Shown piece by piece: positions 1 to 6,490 of a stretch of 10,144 nt of DNA; the first letter of the stretch is position 1, and every line of letters starts with the position of its first letter. The notes under the pieces are model-generated. The model was not told the origin of the DNA. It did not search any database and was given only the letters and a program-made list of their open reading frames with translations. The stretch is from an uncultured bacterium (lineage in GTDB: Bacteria > Bdellovibrionota_C > UBA2361 > SZUA-149 > CALKYB01): contig CALIEE010000282.1 of NCBI GenBank assembly GCA_938022485.1, positions 1 through 10,144 on the forward strand. The letters run 5' to 3'. A program made the translations under genes and the position numbers.

Positions 1-944
1 ATTGCGAATAATGATGTGCTTTGATGATCGTGGGTTTTAGAGTCAAGGCTTAAGGATATTAATCCAGTAGGAAGTGATTCTAGAGTGAGGCCAACTAAAA
101 TGGCAGTCCCTGAAATTGAAGTTAAATAGGCCATCATTCCTCTTCGTCCTAGTAGCTTCTTTGCTGCAAGAATAGTTGCTACATTTGTTGCAGGCCCGGC
201 CATGAGAAACACCAATGCCGCACCCGCTCCCATTCCTTTGGAAACGAGCACGGCGGCGAGTGGAGTCATTGCAGTTGCACAAACGTATACCGGTATCGAA
301 GCCACCAGCATAACGAACATGCTGGTAAGAGCGCCTAATTCGCTAAAGAAAATAAGATCGTCAGGGATTAGAGATTGAGCAAGACCGGCAGCAAAGAATC
401 CTAGTAAAAGAAGTTTGGATAGGTCTGCGGGCAATTCAATAAATGCAAACCGTAAAGCATCAACAAGTCCTTTTTGTTGATTCTCTTGGTTTTCGCAGCA
501 GCTTGGGTCTTCCAGCTTGGAGGCTTTGTTTTCAGCTGTTCTTTCGACAAAAAATCCTGCAACCATAGCTGTGATGAATGCGGTGACGGTCCTAACTATG
601 GTAAAGGGAAGTCCAAGCAGAGCTGTGCTTAGGGCAAAAGAGTCCATTCCAATTTCAGGGGTACTGATCAAGAAAGAAGCGGTGGATCCTCGACTAGCGC
701 CTGCTTTTCGAAGTGAGGCTGCTACCGGAATAACACTACAAGAGCATAACGGTAGTGGTAAGCCTAAAATAGATGATTTGAAAATGCTACTTAGCCCAGG
801 TTGACCAAGCTGACTGCGAATCCAAGAGAAGGGGATAAAGGCGTGAGCCAGCCCTGCAAAGGCAAAACCAGCTAGTAAGAACAGACTACTTTCTTGGATT
901 ATCTGGAAGGTGTTTGTTAGCCAGGAAATAAGAAAATCAATCAA
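1..944 (-). CDS. SO_0444-type Cu/Zn efflux permease (partial, C-terminus beyond window)
   Basis: Translating the minus strand from 944 gives 314 uninterrupted codons running off the left edge. The protein is a polytopic inner-membrane permease of the ArsP/DUF318-related SO_0444 family, whose members are thought to export Cu or Zn. Visible landmarks are GLPLPLCSCSVIPVAAS near residues 61-77, STPEIGMDS near 94-102, a Cys pair in the hydrophilic linker (PSCC, 147-150), IPVYVCATAMTP near 217-228 and AGPATN near 249-254. These are the paired CSC / VCATA / GPATN signatures of the family. A His-containing HDH follows near 305-307. The start is TTG at 944-942: an in-frame TAG lies five codons upstream, no earlier start exists, and AGGG sits about 10 bases before it. 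The next ATG in frame would remove the first conserved block. The family and frame are clear; the metal is inferred from the family and from the Cys/His content. Confidence 0.9.
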   Translation of the reverse strand, partial: MIDFLISWLTNTFQIIQESSLFLLAGFAFAGLAHAFIPFSWIRSQLGQPGLSSIFKSSILGLPLPLCSCSVIPVAASLRKAGASRGSTASFLISTPEIGMDSFALSTALLGLPFTIVRTVTAFITAMVAGFFVERTAENKASKLEDPSCCENQENQQKGLVDALRFAFIELPADLSKLLLLGFFAAGLAQSLIPDDLIFFSELGALTSMFVMLVASIPVYVCATAMTPLAAVLVSKGMGAGAALVFLMAGPATNVATILAAKKLLGRRGMMAYLTSISGTAILVGLTLESLPTGLISLSLDSKTHDHQSTSLFA

Positions 945-991
945 AGTTTTTAGACCCTATCAAGTTTAATCAATCTTTTTTACAGTCATTT

Positions 992-1027
992 AGCCAGTAA
1001 AGCCAGTAAAGCCAGTAAAGCCAGTGA
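992..1027. repeat. Four tandem copies of a 9-bp unit (AGCCAGTAA)
   Basis: The unit AGCCAGTAA occurs at 992-1000, 1001-1009 and 1010-1018, and a fourth copy with one change (AGCCAGTGA) at 1019-1027. The array lies between the divergent starts of the efflux permease (944, minus) and the C2-like gene (1077, plus). Nine bases is a multiple of three, but the array is not inside any supported gene. It could be a slippage-prone tract that changes promoter spacing, or a neutral microsatellite. No binding protein can be named. Confidence 0.85.
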
Positions 1028-1076
1028 ACCATGTTTCTTTTGTTGAATTTCAGATGCTCTCATTATAGAAATCCCC

Positions 1077-1652
1077 ATGGCAAAGTTCAAAAAGACCCTA
1101 CCTTTGGTTCTTCCAATTCTTCTAGCTTTTGCTGGTGCTAGTTTGGCTTATGTCTTCAATGAAAAAAATTCGATTAAAGTAAGTAAGGAAACACAGCCAG
1201 GGCTTGAACTTGGAAAAGACTATTATATTCAAATTAGCCTTGTAGAGTTGGCATCTAAGCCAGAAGGTAAATCAACATGGGATAAACTAGGCTCAGCTCC
1301 TGATATTTATGTTGAAATTAAATGGAGAGAAAACATAATTTTTAAGAGTTCCGTCAAATCCGATACCTTAATAGGAGTTTGGTCTCAAACTGAGCTAGAC
1401 CTTCAGAGTTTAGCAATGGGGGATACTACAATCTCGCCCGATGATTTGATAAAGGGAGCGCGAGTGTCCGCGGTGGAAGGTGAAAGTATAGCTTTACAAG
1501 TTTATGATTATGATCCCCTAGGTGCTAACGACTTAGCAGGAAGTGTGGAGCTAGTTTTTAGTAGTTTGAATATTGGAAAAAATAAATTGAATGATCTATC
1601 TCCTGGTCTGAGAAGAGTTGAAATTTTAGTGTCAGAGGTTTCTGAGGGTTAG
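1077..1652 (+). CDS. Exported or membrane-anchored C2-like domain protein
   Basis: The 191-residue protein starts with a basic N-terminus (MAKFKK) and a hydrophobic stretch to about residue 25, ending in ASLA. This is a signal peptide or a membrane anchor facing the periplasm. The remainder is beta-rich and has the look of a C2 fold: DIYVEIKW (76-83), a VWSQTELDL strand (101-109) and LQVYDYDPLGANDLAG (140-155), where D144, D146 and D152 sit as the Ca-binding loop acidic residues do in C2 domains. C2 domains typically bind phospholipid or act as Ca-dependent adaptors. No good SD precedes the ATG, but the signal peptide supports this start. It is followed 7 bases later by the PqiA-like gene, so the two are probably co-transcribed. 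The C2 assignment is a motif-level inference; the exact family is unknown to me. Confidence 0.7.
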   Translation: MAKFKKTLPLVLPILLAFAGASLAYVFNEKNSIKVSKETQPGLELGKDYYIQISLVELASKPEGKSTWDKLGSAPDIYVEIKWRENIIFKSSVKSDTLIGVWSQTELDLQSLAMGDTTISPDDLIKGARVSAVEGESIALQVYDYDPLGANDLAGSVELVFSSLNIGKNKLNDLSPGLRRVEILVSEVSEG

Positions 1653-1659
1653 GGTTCCG

Positions 1660-2160
1660 GTGAAAGGTCTTATTCACATAGCCTGCTTTGCTTCAAGCCT
1701 TCTTCTAGGTTTAGGATTGGTTCTTCCAGCTATCTCCATTACTCCTGGGTTCGCTGAATTGGATCCTTTGGTGAAGCTTATTAAACCTGAGTTTGGTCGG
1801 TTCACTTCTCACTCCTTTATCTCAATAATTTCCACCCTTTTTGTTGATGGGTACTATTTTCTGTCTGGCCTGCTTTTTGTCTTCTCGGTTCTTTTCCCCC
1901 TTTGGAAGTTAGGAGTAGTTTGGAAGGCTTGTTTTGAGATTGCTGATGAGCAATTCACTAGTTCTAGATCTTTTAGACTAACAGGTTTTTTAGGTAAGTT
2001 TTCGATGCTTGATGTTTTGGTTTTGGCAATTCTGGTGGTGGTTCTAAAGGGTTTGCCTGGTGGCGGCCAGATTGAGATTGGGCCAGGGGCCTGGGCTTTT
2101 GGGGTTTCAGTTTTCTTGTCAATATTGGCTCAGTCCCTTCTGGTTAAACTTTCCAAGTGA
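1660..2160 (+). CDS. Single-module PqiA/LetA-like inner-membrane protein
   Basis: This 166-residue protein has about four membrane spans, near 5-27, 64-88, 116-130 and 143-162. The diagnostic block is GKFSMLDVLVLAILV (112-126) followed by IEIGPGAWAF (138-147), which matches the second half of the PqiA domain, where GKWSMLDV and GPGA motifs are typical. E. coli PqiA and LetA have two such modules plus zinc-binding cysteines; here there is one module and no CxxC pair, so it is a minimal version. In characterised systems PqiA/LetA work with MCE proteins in lipid traffic between membranes; no MCE gene is in this window. The start is GTG at 1660, with AGGG (1651-1654) overlapping the stop codon of the upstream gene, which suggests translational coupling. 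Family confidence is good; function here is inferred. Confidence 0.82.
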   Translation: MKGLIHIACFASSLLLGLGLVLPAISITPGFAELDPLVKLIKPEFGRFTSHSFISIISTLFVDGYYFLSGLLFVFSVLFPLWKLGVVWKACFEIADEQFTSSRSFRLTGFLGKFSMLDVLVLAILVVVLKGLPGGGQIEIGPGAWAFGVSVFLSILAQSLLVKLSK

Positions 2161-2301
2161 TCCAATGAGTTGAAAAGTTGGACAGGAGTTGTAAATGAGA
2201 GTCACTAAAACCCTCAATTTTTCTAATTAATATGACTGTGCTGAGCAGAATTAAATCTGTTGCAGTATAAAAGCTGAGCGTCGGCGAGGCCATATGACAT
2301 A

Positions 2302-2367
2302 TACTCAACCCTATATAATCAATAGGGACTGTAATTTACACTGGGTTGAGTAGATACCCCGTCTACT
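2302..2367 (+). promoter_or_regulatory. Overlapping, mutually exclusive hairpins before a T-tract
   Basis: Three inverted repeats share bases. The 10-bp arms TACTCAACCC (2302-2311) and GGGTTGAGTA (2343-2352) form an outer stem. CCCTAT (2309-2314) can instead pair with ATAGGG (2322-2327). AGTAGA (2349-2354) can pair with TCTACT (2362-2367). The first and second stems compete for CCC at 2309-2311, and the first and third compete for AGTA at 2349-2352. A run of six T follows at 2380-2385. On the plus strand this layout resembles an attenuator or a structured RNA leader. No known riboswitch class was recognised, and the distance to the next gene (2822) is long, so a separate small RNA is also possible. 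Confidence 0.4.
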
Positions 2368-2730
2368 TTAAATTTCGGCTTTTTTCTCTCCCCTAGTAAA
2401 GGGGTATAAGCAGTGCGCAGCAGTGCCAGACAACAAGTATACTGAAACCCGAAGTATGGCTGCAAGAGCGAAGCCCTTGACAAGAAAAGTTATAATTCTA
2501 GCATTTTTCCGAGATTTTATGATTTTCTTGCGAAGCTTCGCTTCACTGCATCTTTTTAGACGGAGGGTAATGAGCAAATGCTTGTCGCATTTGTTTTGTT
2601 GTCCTACGTCGGGCTATTTCTTGCTCCGCAGGAGCCAGACGTTGTCTTTTGGCTTTGCCTACGCAAAGCTTATACTGAAACCTAGGCTAGGCTTTTGAAA
2701 GGGACGGAATTTAAAGTGGTTTCAGTATAT
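2365..2730. repeat. Hairpin-dense repeat-like element with terminal inverted repeats
   Basis: The block is flanked by an imperfect inverted repeat: ACTTTAAATTTCG at 2365-2377 and its complement at 2705-2717 (12 of 13 match). Inside are many short hairpins: CCCCT/AGGGG (2390-2404), a perfect 12-bp palindrome GCGAAGCTTCGC (2530-2541), CAAATGC/GCATTTG (2575-2593), GCTCC/GGAGC (2623-2635), GCTTTGC/GCAAAGC (2652-2669) and CCTAG/CTAGG (2681-2691). The 12-mer TATACTGAAACC occurs at 2438-2449 and 2671-2682, and inverted at 2718-2729. No transposase is encoded. The pattern suits a MITE-like or REP/BIME-like dispersed element, or a structured RNA. Whether it is repeated elsewhere in the genome cannot be seen here, and no target-site duplication was identified. 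Confidence 0.5.
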
Positions 2731-2821
2731 CGTTGATAGCCTTGTTGAAAAGTAGTAGTTAAATCGGCTTGGGGACTATATGAGAGCCCCTAGAGTTTTT
2801 AGTCTTACTTGGAGAAATCAG

Positions 2822-3844
2822 ATGTCTAACAATAAGAAAAATTTTGGTCGAGATGCTATCCGTTTATTTACCCTCAGCATGTTATCTGCTTGCTATCTTA
2901 CAGCATGTGGTAACTATGATGAAAGAGTGGGTAGACAGAGTGGTGATACTTCGAATCGCGAAGGCGTAAAGATTATTTCTTCATCTAATGATTCAGTTGC
3001 TAGTAGCTCTGGCTCAGAGGTTAAGCAGGGTGGACAGTCAGCAGCTGATAAGAGAACCGCTGGTCAAAAGCAGCAGGTTGCAAAAAATTCAGAAACTAAA
3101 ATTCACGAAAACAGTGATGCTAAAAAGGCTAAAGGGAAAGCGAGTTCTTCTGAAGAGGTTATCACTGGCGTCGATAAGAACGGACTTAGGGTAGAGTCTG
3201 ATAGCGCTGCTAAATCAAAAGTGCCGCAAGGAGATTCCAAGCAATTAGTTGAGAAAGCCAAGGTTAAGGCGGCTGAGTTTGAAGGTGCCAGTAAAGCAGT
3301 TGCTACTAAGTCCAAAGAAGAGGCTTCGAAGGTTGTTGCAGCAGCATCTACCGCAGCGTCTGGGCAGAAAGTTTCCTTAGCTTCAAATGGCAAAGAAGCG
3401 CCTGTTGCGAAGAAAGAGATCGCTGTGAAAAGCGTAGCTGGTAAGGTTGAGGAAAGCAGGGTTGAAAAAGCTCCTGCACAGCTTGTTAGTAGTGAGGCAG
3501 AGAAAAAGGAGATAAAGAAAAAGGTAGAGAAAGCTTCTCAGATGACTAAGGAGCTTTCAGCTAAAAAGAAAACAGACCTGAATAAGCGTCTGGAGCAAGA
3601 GTTGGCTAAGTTCAACGAAACCATCACCACTGCCCAAAAAAATGCTAAAGATGTTGTTGAGAAAGCCAAGGCCCAAATCTCGGGTAAGCTAGATGGTAGC
3701 TTGAATGGGCTAATGGAAACTGTTCAGAAAGAACTTTCTGAAGGTGGAAATCTCAATACTAAACAACTGGATAAGTTAAACACTAATGTTGAGCAACTTA
3801 TCGCTGGTTTGGAGAAAGCGCTGAAAGGAATTGAAGTTCAGTAA
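2822..3844 (+). CDS. Lys/Ala/Glu-rich lipoprotein with helical C-terminus
   Basis: From ATG 2822 the product is 340 residues. The basic N-terminus and hydrophobic core lead to two possible lipoboxes, LSAC (21-24) and LTAC followed by G (26-29); the second is the more typical lipidation site. I chose 2822 over the in-frame ATG at 2780 because GGAG (2811-2814) lies 7 bases before it and because it gives a normal-length signal peptide. After the signal comes a low-complexity region rich in Ser, Lys, Ala and Glu (about 35-230), then a charged, probably helical or coiled-coil region (about 230-340). A 16-bp direct repeat (3248-3263 and 3656-3671) encodes VEKAK twice. It reads like a periplasm-spanning or cell-wall-associated tether, but I recognise no family. 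It is followed 25 bases later by the HerA-like ATPase gene, so they are probably one transcript. Function is unknown. Confidence 0.85.
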   Translation: MSNNKKNFGRDAIRLFTLSMLSACYLTACGNYDERVGRQSGDTSNREGVKIISSSNDSVASSSGSEVKQGGQSAADKRTAGQKQQVAKNSETKIHENSDAKKAKGKASSSEEVITGVDKNGLRVESDSAAKSKVPQGDSKQLVEKAKVKAAEFEGASKAVATKSKEEASKVVAAASTAASGQKVSLASNGKEAPVAKKEIAVKSVAGKVEESRVEKAPAQLVSSEAEKKEIKKKVEKASQMTKELSAKKKTDLNKRLEQELAKFNETITTAQKNAKDVVEKAKAQISGKLDGSLNGLMETVQKELSEGGNLNTKQLDKLNTNVEQLIAGLEKALKGIEVQ

Positions 3845-3869
3845 AGCCTAGCGAGGCAGGGGTTAGGGT

Positions 3870-5348
3870 ATGTCAGTGCAAGAAACTGGAATTCTGATTG
3901 GTGGGAACTCTGAAGGGGCCCAGATTCGTATGCGTCCCAGCATGGCCAATAGACACGGCCTAATTGCTGGAGCTACTGGAACTGGCAAGACAGTTTCAAT
4001 GCAGCTCCTGATGGAGAGTTTTGCCAGTATGGGCGTCCCTGTTTTTAGTGCTGACGTTAAAGGTGATCTTTCGGGCATAGCTCTGGCTTCTGAGCCTGGG
4101 GACAAGGTTAATGAAAGGATCGAGAAAATTGGAATAGAGGGATACAGCCCTAGGGGTAATCCTGTCCTATTTTGGGATTTTTTTGGAAAAACGGGTCACC
4201 CTGTTCGAACGACAATCAGTGAGATGGGACCTCTTCTTCTTAGTAGATTACTAGGCTTGAATGACGTTCAGGAAGGGGTTCTTGAGTTTGTCTTTACTAT
4301 TGCTGATGACGAAGGCTTGCTCCTCCTGGATTTAAAAGACCTAAAGGGTCTAGTCCAGTGGATGGATGAGAATGAAAAAGAGCTAAAAAAGGAATATGGC
4401 AATATTTCAGGAGCAACACTCGGTGCTATTCAGCGACGTTTGGTTACCTTGAATGAAGCTGGGGGCGAAATATTTTTTGGAGAACCTGCTCTTAAACTTG
4501 ATCATTTAATGCAGAAAGATTTTTCTGGAAACGGTGTGATCAGCATTTTAGATGCCAGAAGTCTGATGACGGATCCGCGGCTTTATTCAACTTTTCTGCT
4601 TTGGCTTCTTTCTGAACTTTTTGAACAGCTTCCTGAAGTCGGAGACCCAGACAAGCCTAAAATGGTGTTTTTCTTTGATGAAGCTCACTTGCTTTTTGAA
4701 GATACGCCCCCTGCTTTGCAGAGTAAAATTGAGCAGGTGGTACGGCTAATTCGCTCAAAGGGAGTAGGTGTATATTTTGTTACTCAAAATCCAATGGATG
4801 TTCCTGAGGCGATATTGGGGCAGCTTGGTCACAAAGTGCAGCATGCTCTAAGAGCTTTTACCCCAAAGGATCAGAAAGCGGTTAGGGCCGCTGCTCAGAC
4901 TTTTCGAGTAAACCCAGACTTGAATACTGAACAAGTAATAACCGAACTTGGGGTTGGTGAAGCTCTAGTCTCTGTGTTGGATGAAGAGGGTTCGCCAACT
5001 CAGGTGGAACGAACATTAGTTGCTCCTCCTCAATCACGGATTGGCCCTCTTTCTCAAGAGGAAAGAGAGGAGAGGTTCAGCTCTTCTCCTATTAAGGGCT
5101 TTTATGAAGAGGCTATTGATCGAGAGTCTGCTTTTGAGAAGCTTAAAGAACGAGAAAAGGAACTCCAGAAGAAGCTTGAAGAGGAAGAGCGAACTGAACA
5201 GGAAGAGCTTTACGAAAGGAAGACTAAGCGTAGGGGCTACCAACGACAAACTGCTACTGAGGCTTTTTTTAAGTCTGCATGTAGAAGAGCAGGAACACTA
5301 ATTGTGAACTCAGTTGTGCGTGGTATTTTGGGTGGCCGCCGAAGGTAG
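3870..5348 (+). CDS. HerA-like ATPase/helicase, YjgR (DUF853) family
   Basis: The 492-residue protein is a full-length match to the usual size of the YjgR/DUF853 group of HerA-FtsK-type P-loop ATPases. Walker A is GATGTGKT (34-41) and Walker B is MVFFFDEAH (265-273, with D270 and E271). SADVKGDLSG (about 59-68), VRLIRSKGVGVYFVTQNPMDVP (about 290-311) and ALRAFTPKDQKAVRAAA (about 327-343) are further family-typical blocks. A charged coiled coil follows at about 400-455, then the conserved tail with AxEAFFKSxxR..G..iv..vvRGiLG. AGGGG at 3858-3862 lies 7 bases before the ATG. No NurA nuclease partner is encoded beside it, so a DNA-end-resection role is not supported; the family's cellular role is poorly known. 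The 3' end converges on the MscS gene with 2 bases between stops. Confidence 0.93.
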   Translation: MSVQETGILIGGNSEGAQIRMRPSMANRHGLIAGATGTGKTVSMQLLMESFASMGVPVFSADVKGDLSGIALASEPGDKVNERIEKIGIEGYSPRGNPVLFWDFFGKTGHPVRTTISEMGPLLLSRLLGLNDVQEGVLEFVFTIADDEGLLLLDLKDLKGLVQWMDENEKELKKEYGNISGATLGAIQRRLVTLNEAGGEIFFGEPALKLDHLMQKDFSGNGVISILDARSLMTDPRLYSTFLLWLLSELFEQLPEVGDPDKPKMVFFFDEAHLLFEDTPPALQSKIEQVVRLIRSKGVGVYFVTQNPMDVPEAILGQLGHKVQHALRAFTPKDQKAVRAAAQTFRVNPDLNTEQVITELGVGEALVSVLDEEGSPTQVERTLVAPPQSRIGPLSQEEREERFSSSPIKGFYEEAIDRESAFEKLKEREKELQKKLEEEERTEQEELYERKTKRRGYQRQTATEAFFKSACRRAGTLIVNSVVRGILGGRRR

Positions 5349-5350
5349 TT

Positions 5351-6187
5351 TTACTTATCTTGGTTACCTTCTTTTAGATGTATGACAGACTGTGGGTAAG
5401 GAATTTCAATAGATTGCTTATCCATTTCGACCTTGATTTTCTCTAATAACTCAGACCTTTCTGGCCAATATCGCTCAGTCGTTGTCCAGGCCCGAATCTC
5501 CAAAATAACAGCACTGTCAGAGAGTTCTCTTACTGCCACGCTGGGTTCAGGTTTACTAAGTATCTGTTCTTGATTCTTTAGAATGGAGAGTAGGGCAGAG
5601 GACGCTTCAGAAATGTCTGCCTCGTAAGAAATTCCTAACTGTAAGTCTATCCTACGTAGCTTATTGCTTGAATAGTTCTTGATAACATCATCGCATAGCT
5701 TGGAGTTAGGAACTGTGATTTCCACGTTATCAATTTCAGCCAATTCTGTTGAAAATAGGCCAATTGACTTAACGGTGCCATTGATTCCAGCTCCGTCTAT
5801 GAAATCTCCTACCTTGAATGGTCTCTGGGTTAGGATAAGAAGACCTGCCGCGAAGTTTGAAAGAGTTTTTTGTAAGGACAGGCCAATTGCAAAACCAATG
5901 GCGCCAAGTGCAGCCACCAAGGAAGTTGTTTCTACTCCAAAGCTGGATAAAGCTGCTAGAAGGAAAAAACCGAAGATAGCGAAAAAAGAAATACTAGAGG
6001 TAAACCCAATTAAGCTTTGCTCAAGGGGGGTCCGCTTCAAAGTCTTGGCCACGACTCTTTTCGCCAGCTTCCCTCCTAACCAACCTAAAAATACCAGGGT
6101 TATCCCCCAAATCACACTAGGTCCATGAGTGGTGACTAGTTCCAGGAGCTTGCCTATGACGGGGTGATTCGGGATCTCGGAATTCAT
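5351..6187 (-). CDS. mscS: Small-conductance mechanosensitive channel, MscS family
   Basis: At 278 residues this is close to the 286 of E. coli MscS. Membrane spans lie near 22-44 and 62-84, and the pore helix TM3 near 88-123 carries the Gly/Ala zipper LGAIGFAIGLSLQ (94-106) and NFAAG (111-115). It is followed by the conserved RPFKVGDFI (122-130), the beta domain with ITVPNSKL (157-164) and the C-terminal cytoplasmic vestibule. The channel opens under membrane tension and releases solutes during hypo-osmotic shock. It is an inner-membrane homoheptamer in studied members. No strong SD precedes the ATG. The gene is divergent from the microprotein at 6327 (139 bases apart) and convergent with the HerA-like ATPase gene. 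Confidence 0.95.
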   Translation of the reverse strand: MNSEIPNHPVIGKLLELVTTHGPSVIWGITLVFLGWLGGKLAKRVVAKTLKRTPLEQSLIGFTSSISFFAIFGFFLLAALSSFGVETTSLVAALGAIGFAIGLSLQKTLSNFAAGLLILTQRPFKVGDFIDGAGINGTVKSIGLFSTELAEIDNVEITVPNSKLCDDVIKNYSSNKLRRIDLQLGISYEADISEASSALLSILKNQEQILSKPEPSVAVRELSDSAVILEIRAWTTTERYWPERSELLEKIKVEMDKQSIEIPYPQSVIHLKEGNQDK

Positions 6188-6326
6188 TTGGTCAAAAAGT
6201 TTAGATTTCTGAATATAGGTTTAAACTCCCATGCGGCTGCCAAAGCGGCAAGACATGAATAAATAGCCTCTGAGTCTCTATTATCGTAAGACTTAGAAAA
6301 CACGTAACTTAAATGAGGCGCAGTAT

Positions 6327-6482
6327 ATGAATGAAAAAAAGGAAATGGTTCGAGAGATTTTAATCTCTCTCGGCGTTGTATTAGCGCTGGGATTTCTAGG
6401 CTTCTATAGCAACCATCACCATTACCTCACCATATTTTATAGTCTGCCCCTAGTCGAAGAAAAAGCGGCAACATCTTCCTAG
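6327..6482 (+). CDS. 51-residue single-span membrane microprotein
   Basis: ATG 6327 opens a 51-codon frame ending in TAG at 6480-6482. GAGG at 6315-6318 lies 8 bases before the start, a good SD and better than those of several larger genes here. The product has a short charged N-terminus (MNEKKEMVRE), a hydrophobic segment of about 16 residues (11-26, ILISLGVVLALGFLGF), then YSNHHHY (27-33) with three consecutive histidines and a polar C-terminus. This is the layout of a bacterial small membrane protein with one span. The stop codon lies 8 bases from that of the convergent methyltransferase gene. I recognise no family. The His triplet could bind metal but that is a guess. Support rests on the SD, start and composition. 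Confidence 0.6.
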   Translation: MNEKKEMVREILISLGVVLALGFLGFYSNHHHYLTIFYSLPLVEEKAATSS

Positions 6483-6490
6483 GACAGCTT

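Larger units (their letters stand above)
2161..2821. other. Gene-free structured intergenic stretch
   Basis: These 661 bases separate the PqiA-like gene from the lipoprotein gene. I see no credible protein: the open frames at 2368-2577 (minus) and 2423-2698 (plus) overlap each other, consist of hairpin sequence and lack family resemblance or good SDs. What it does hold is a TATAAA at 2266-2271 without a recognisable -35, a cluster of overlapping hairpins at 2302-2367, a repeat-like hairpin-dense block at about 2365-2730, and the leader of the lipoprotein gene. The promoter for the lipoprotein/ATPase pair must lie here or within the repeat block, but I could not place it with confidence. Confidence 0.75.

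Noticed and set aside
43..282. Minus-strand 79-codon open frame
   Set aside because: It is an out-of-frame shadow of the efflux permease, whose correct frame carries the conserved VCATA and AGPATN motifs.
517..804. Plus-strand 95-codon open frame
   Set aside because: Antisense to the CSC-containing conserved region of the efflux permease; no independent support.
2161..2182. Terminator after the PqiA-like gene (TCCAA/TTGGA)
   Set aside because: Only a 5-bp stem with a 12-base loop and no following T-run.
2368..2698. Two overlapping open frames in the intergenic block (minus 2368-2577, plus 2423-2698)
   Set aside because: They lie on opposite strands of the same hairpin-rich sequence, show no domain or membrane logic and no good SD.
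2780..2821. Upstream ATG giving a 14-residue longer lipoprotein
   Set aside because: The 2822 start has a well-placed GGAG and yields a standard-length lipoprotein signal peptide.
3870..5348. Reading the HerA-like gene as part of a HerA-NurA or anti-phage system
   Set aside because: No nuclease, Sir2, DUF4297 or other effector is adjacent; motifs fit the widespread YjgR/DUF853 group instead.
5679..6128. Plus-strand 149-codon open frame
   Set aside because: Antisense shadow of the MscS channel gene, which has all family motifs.
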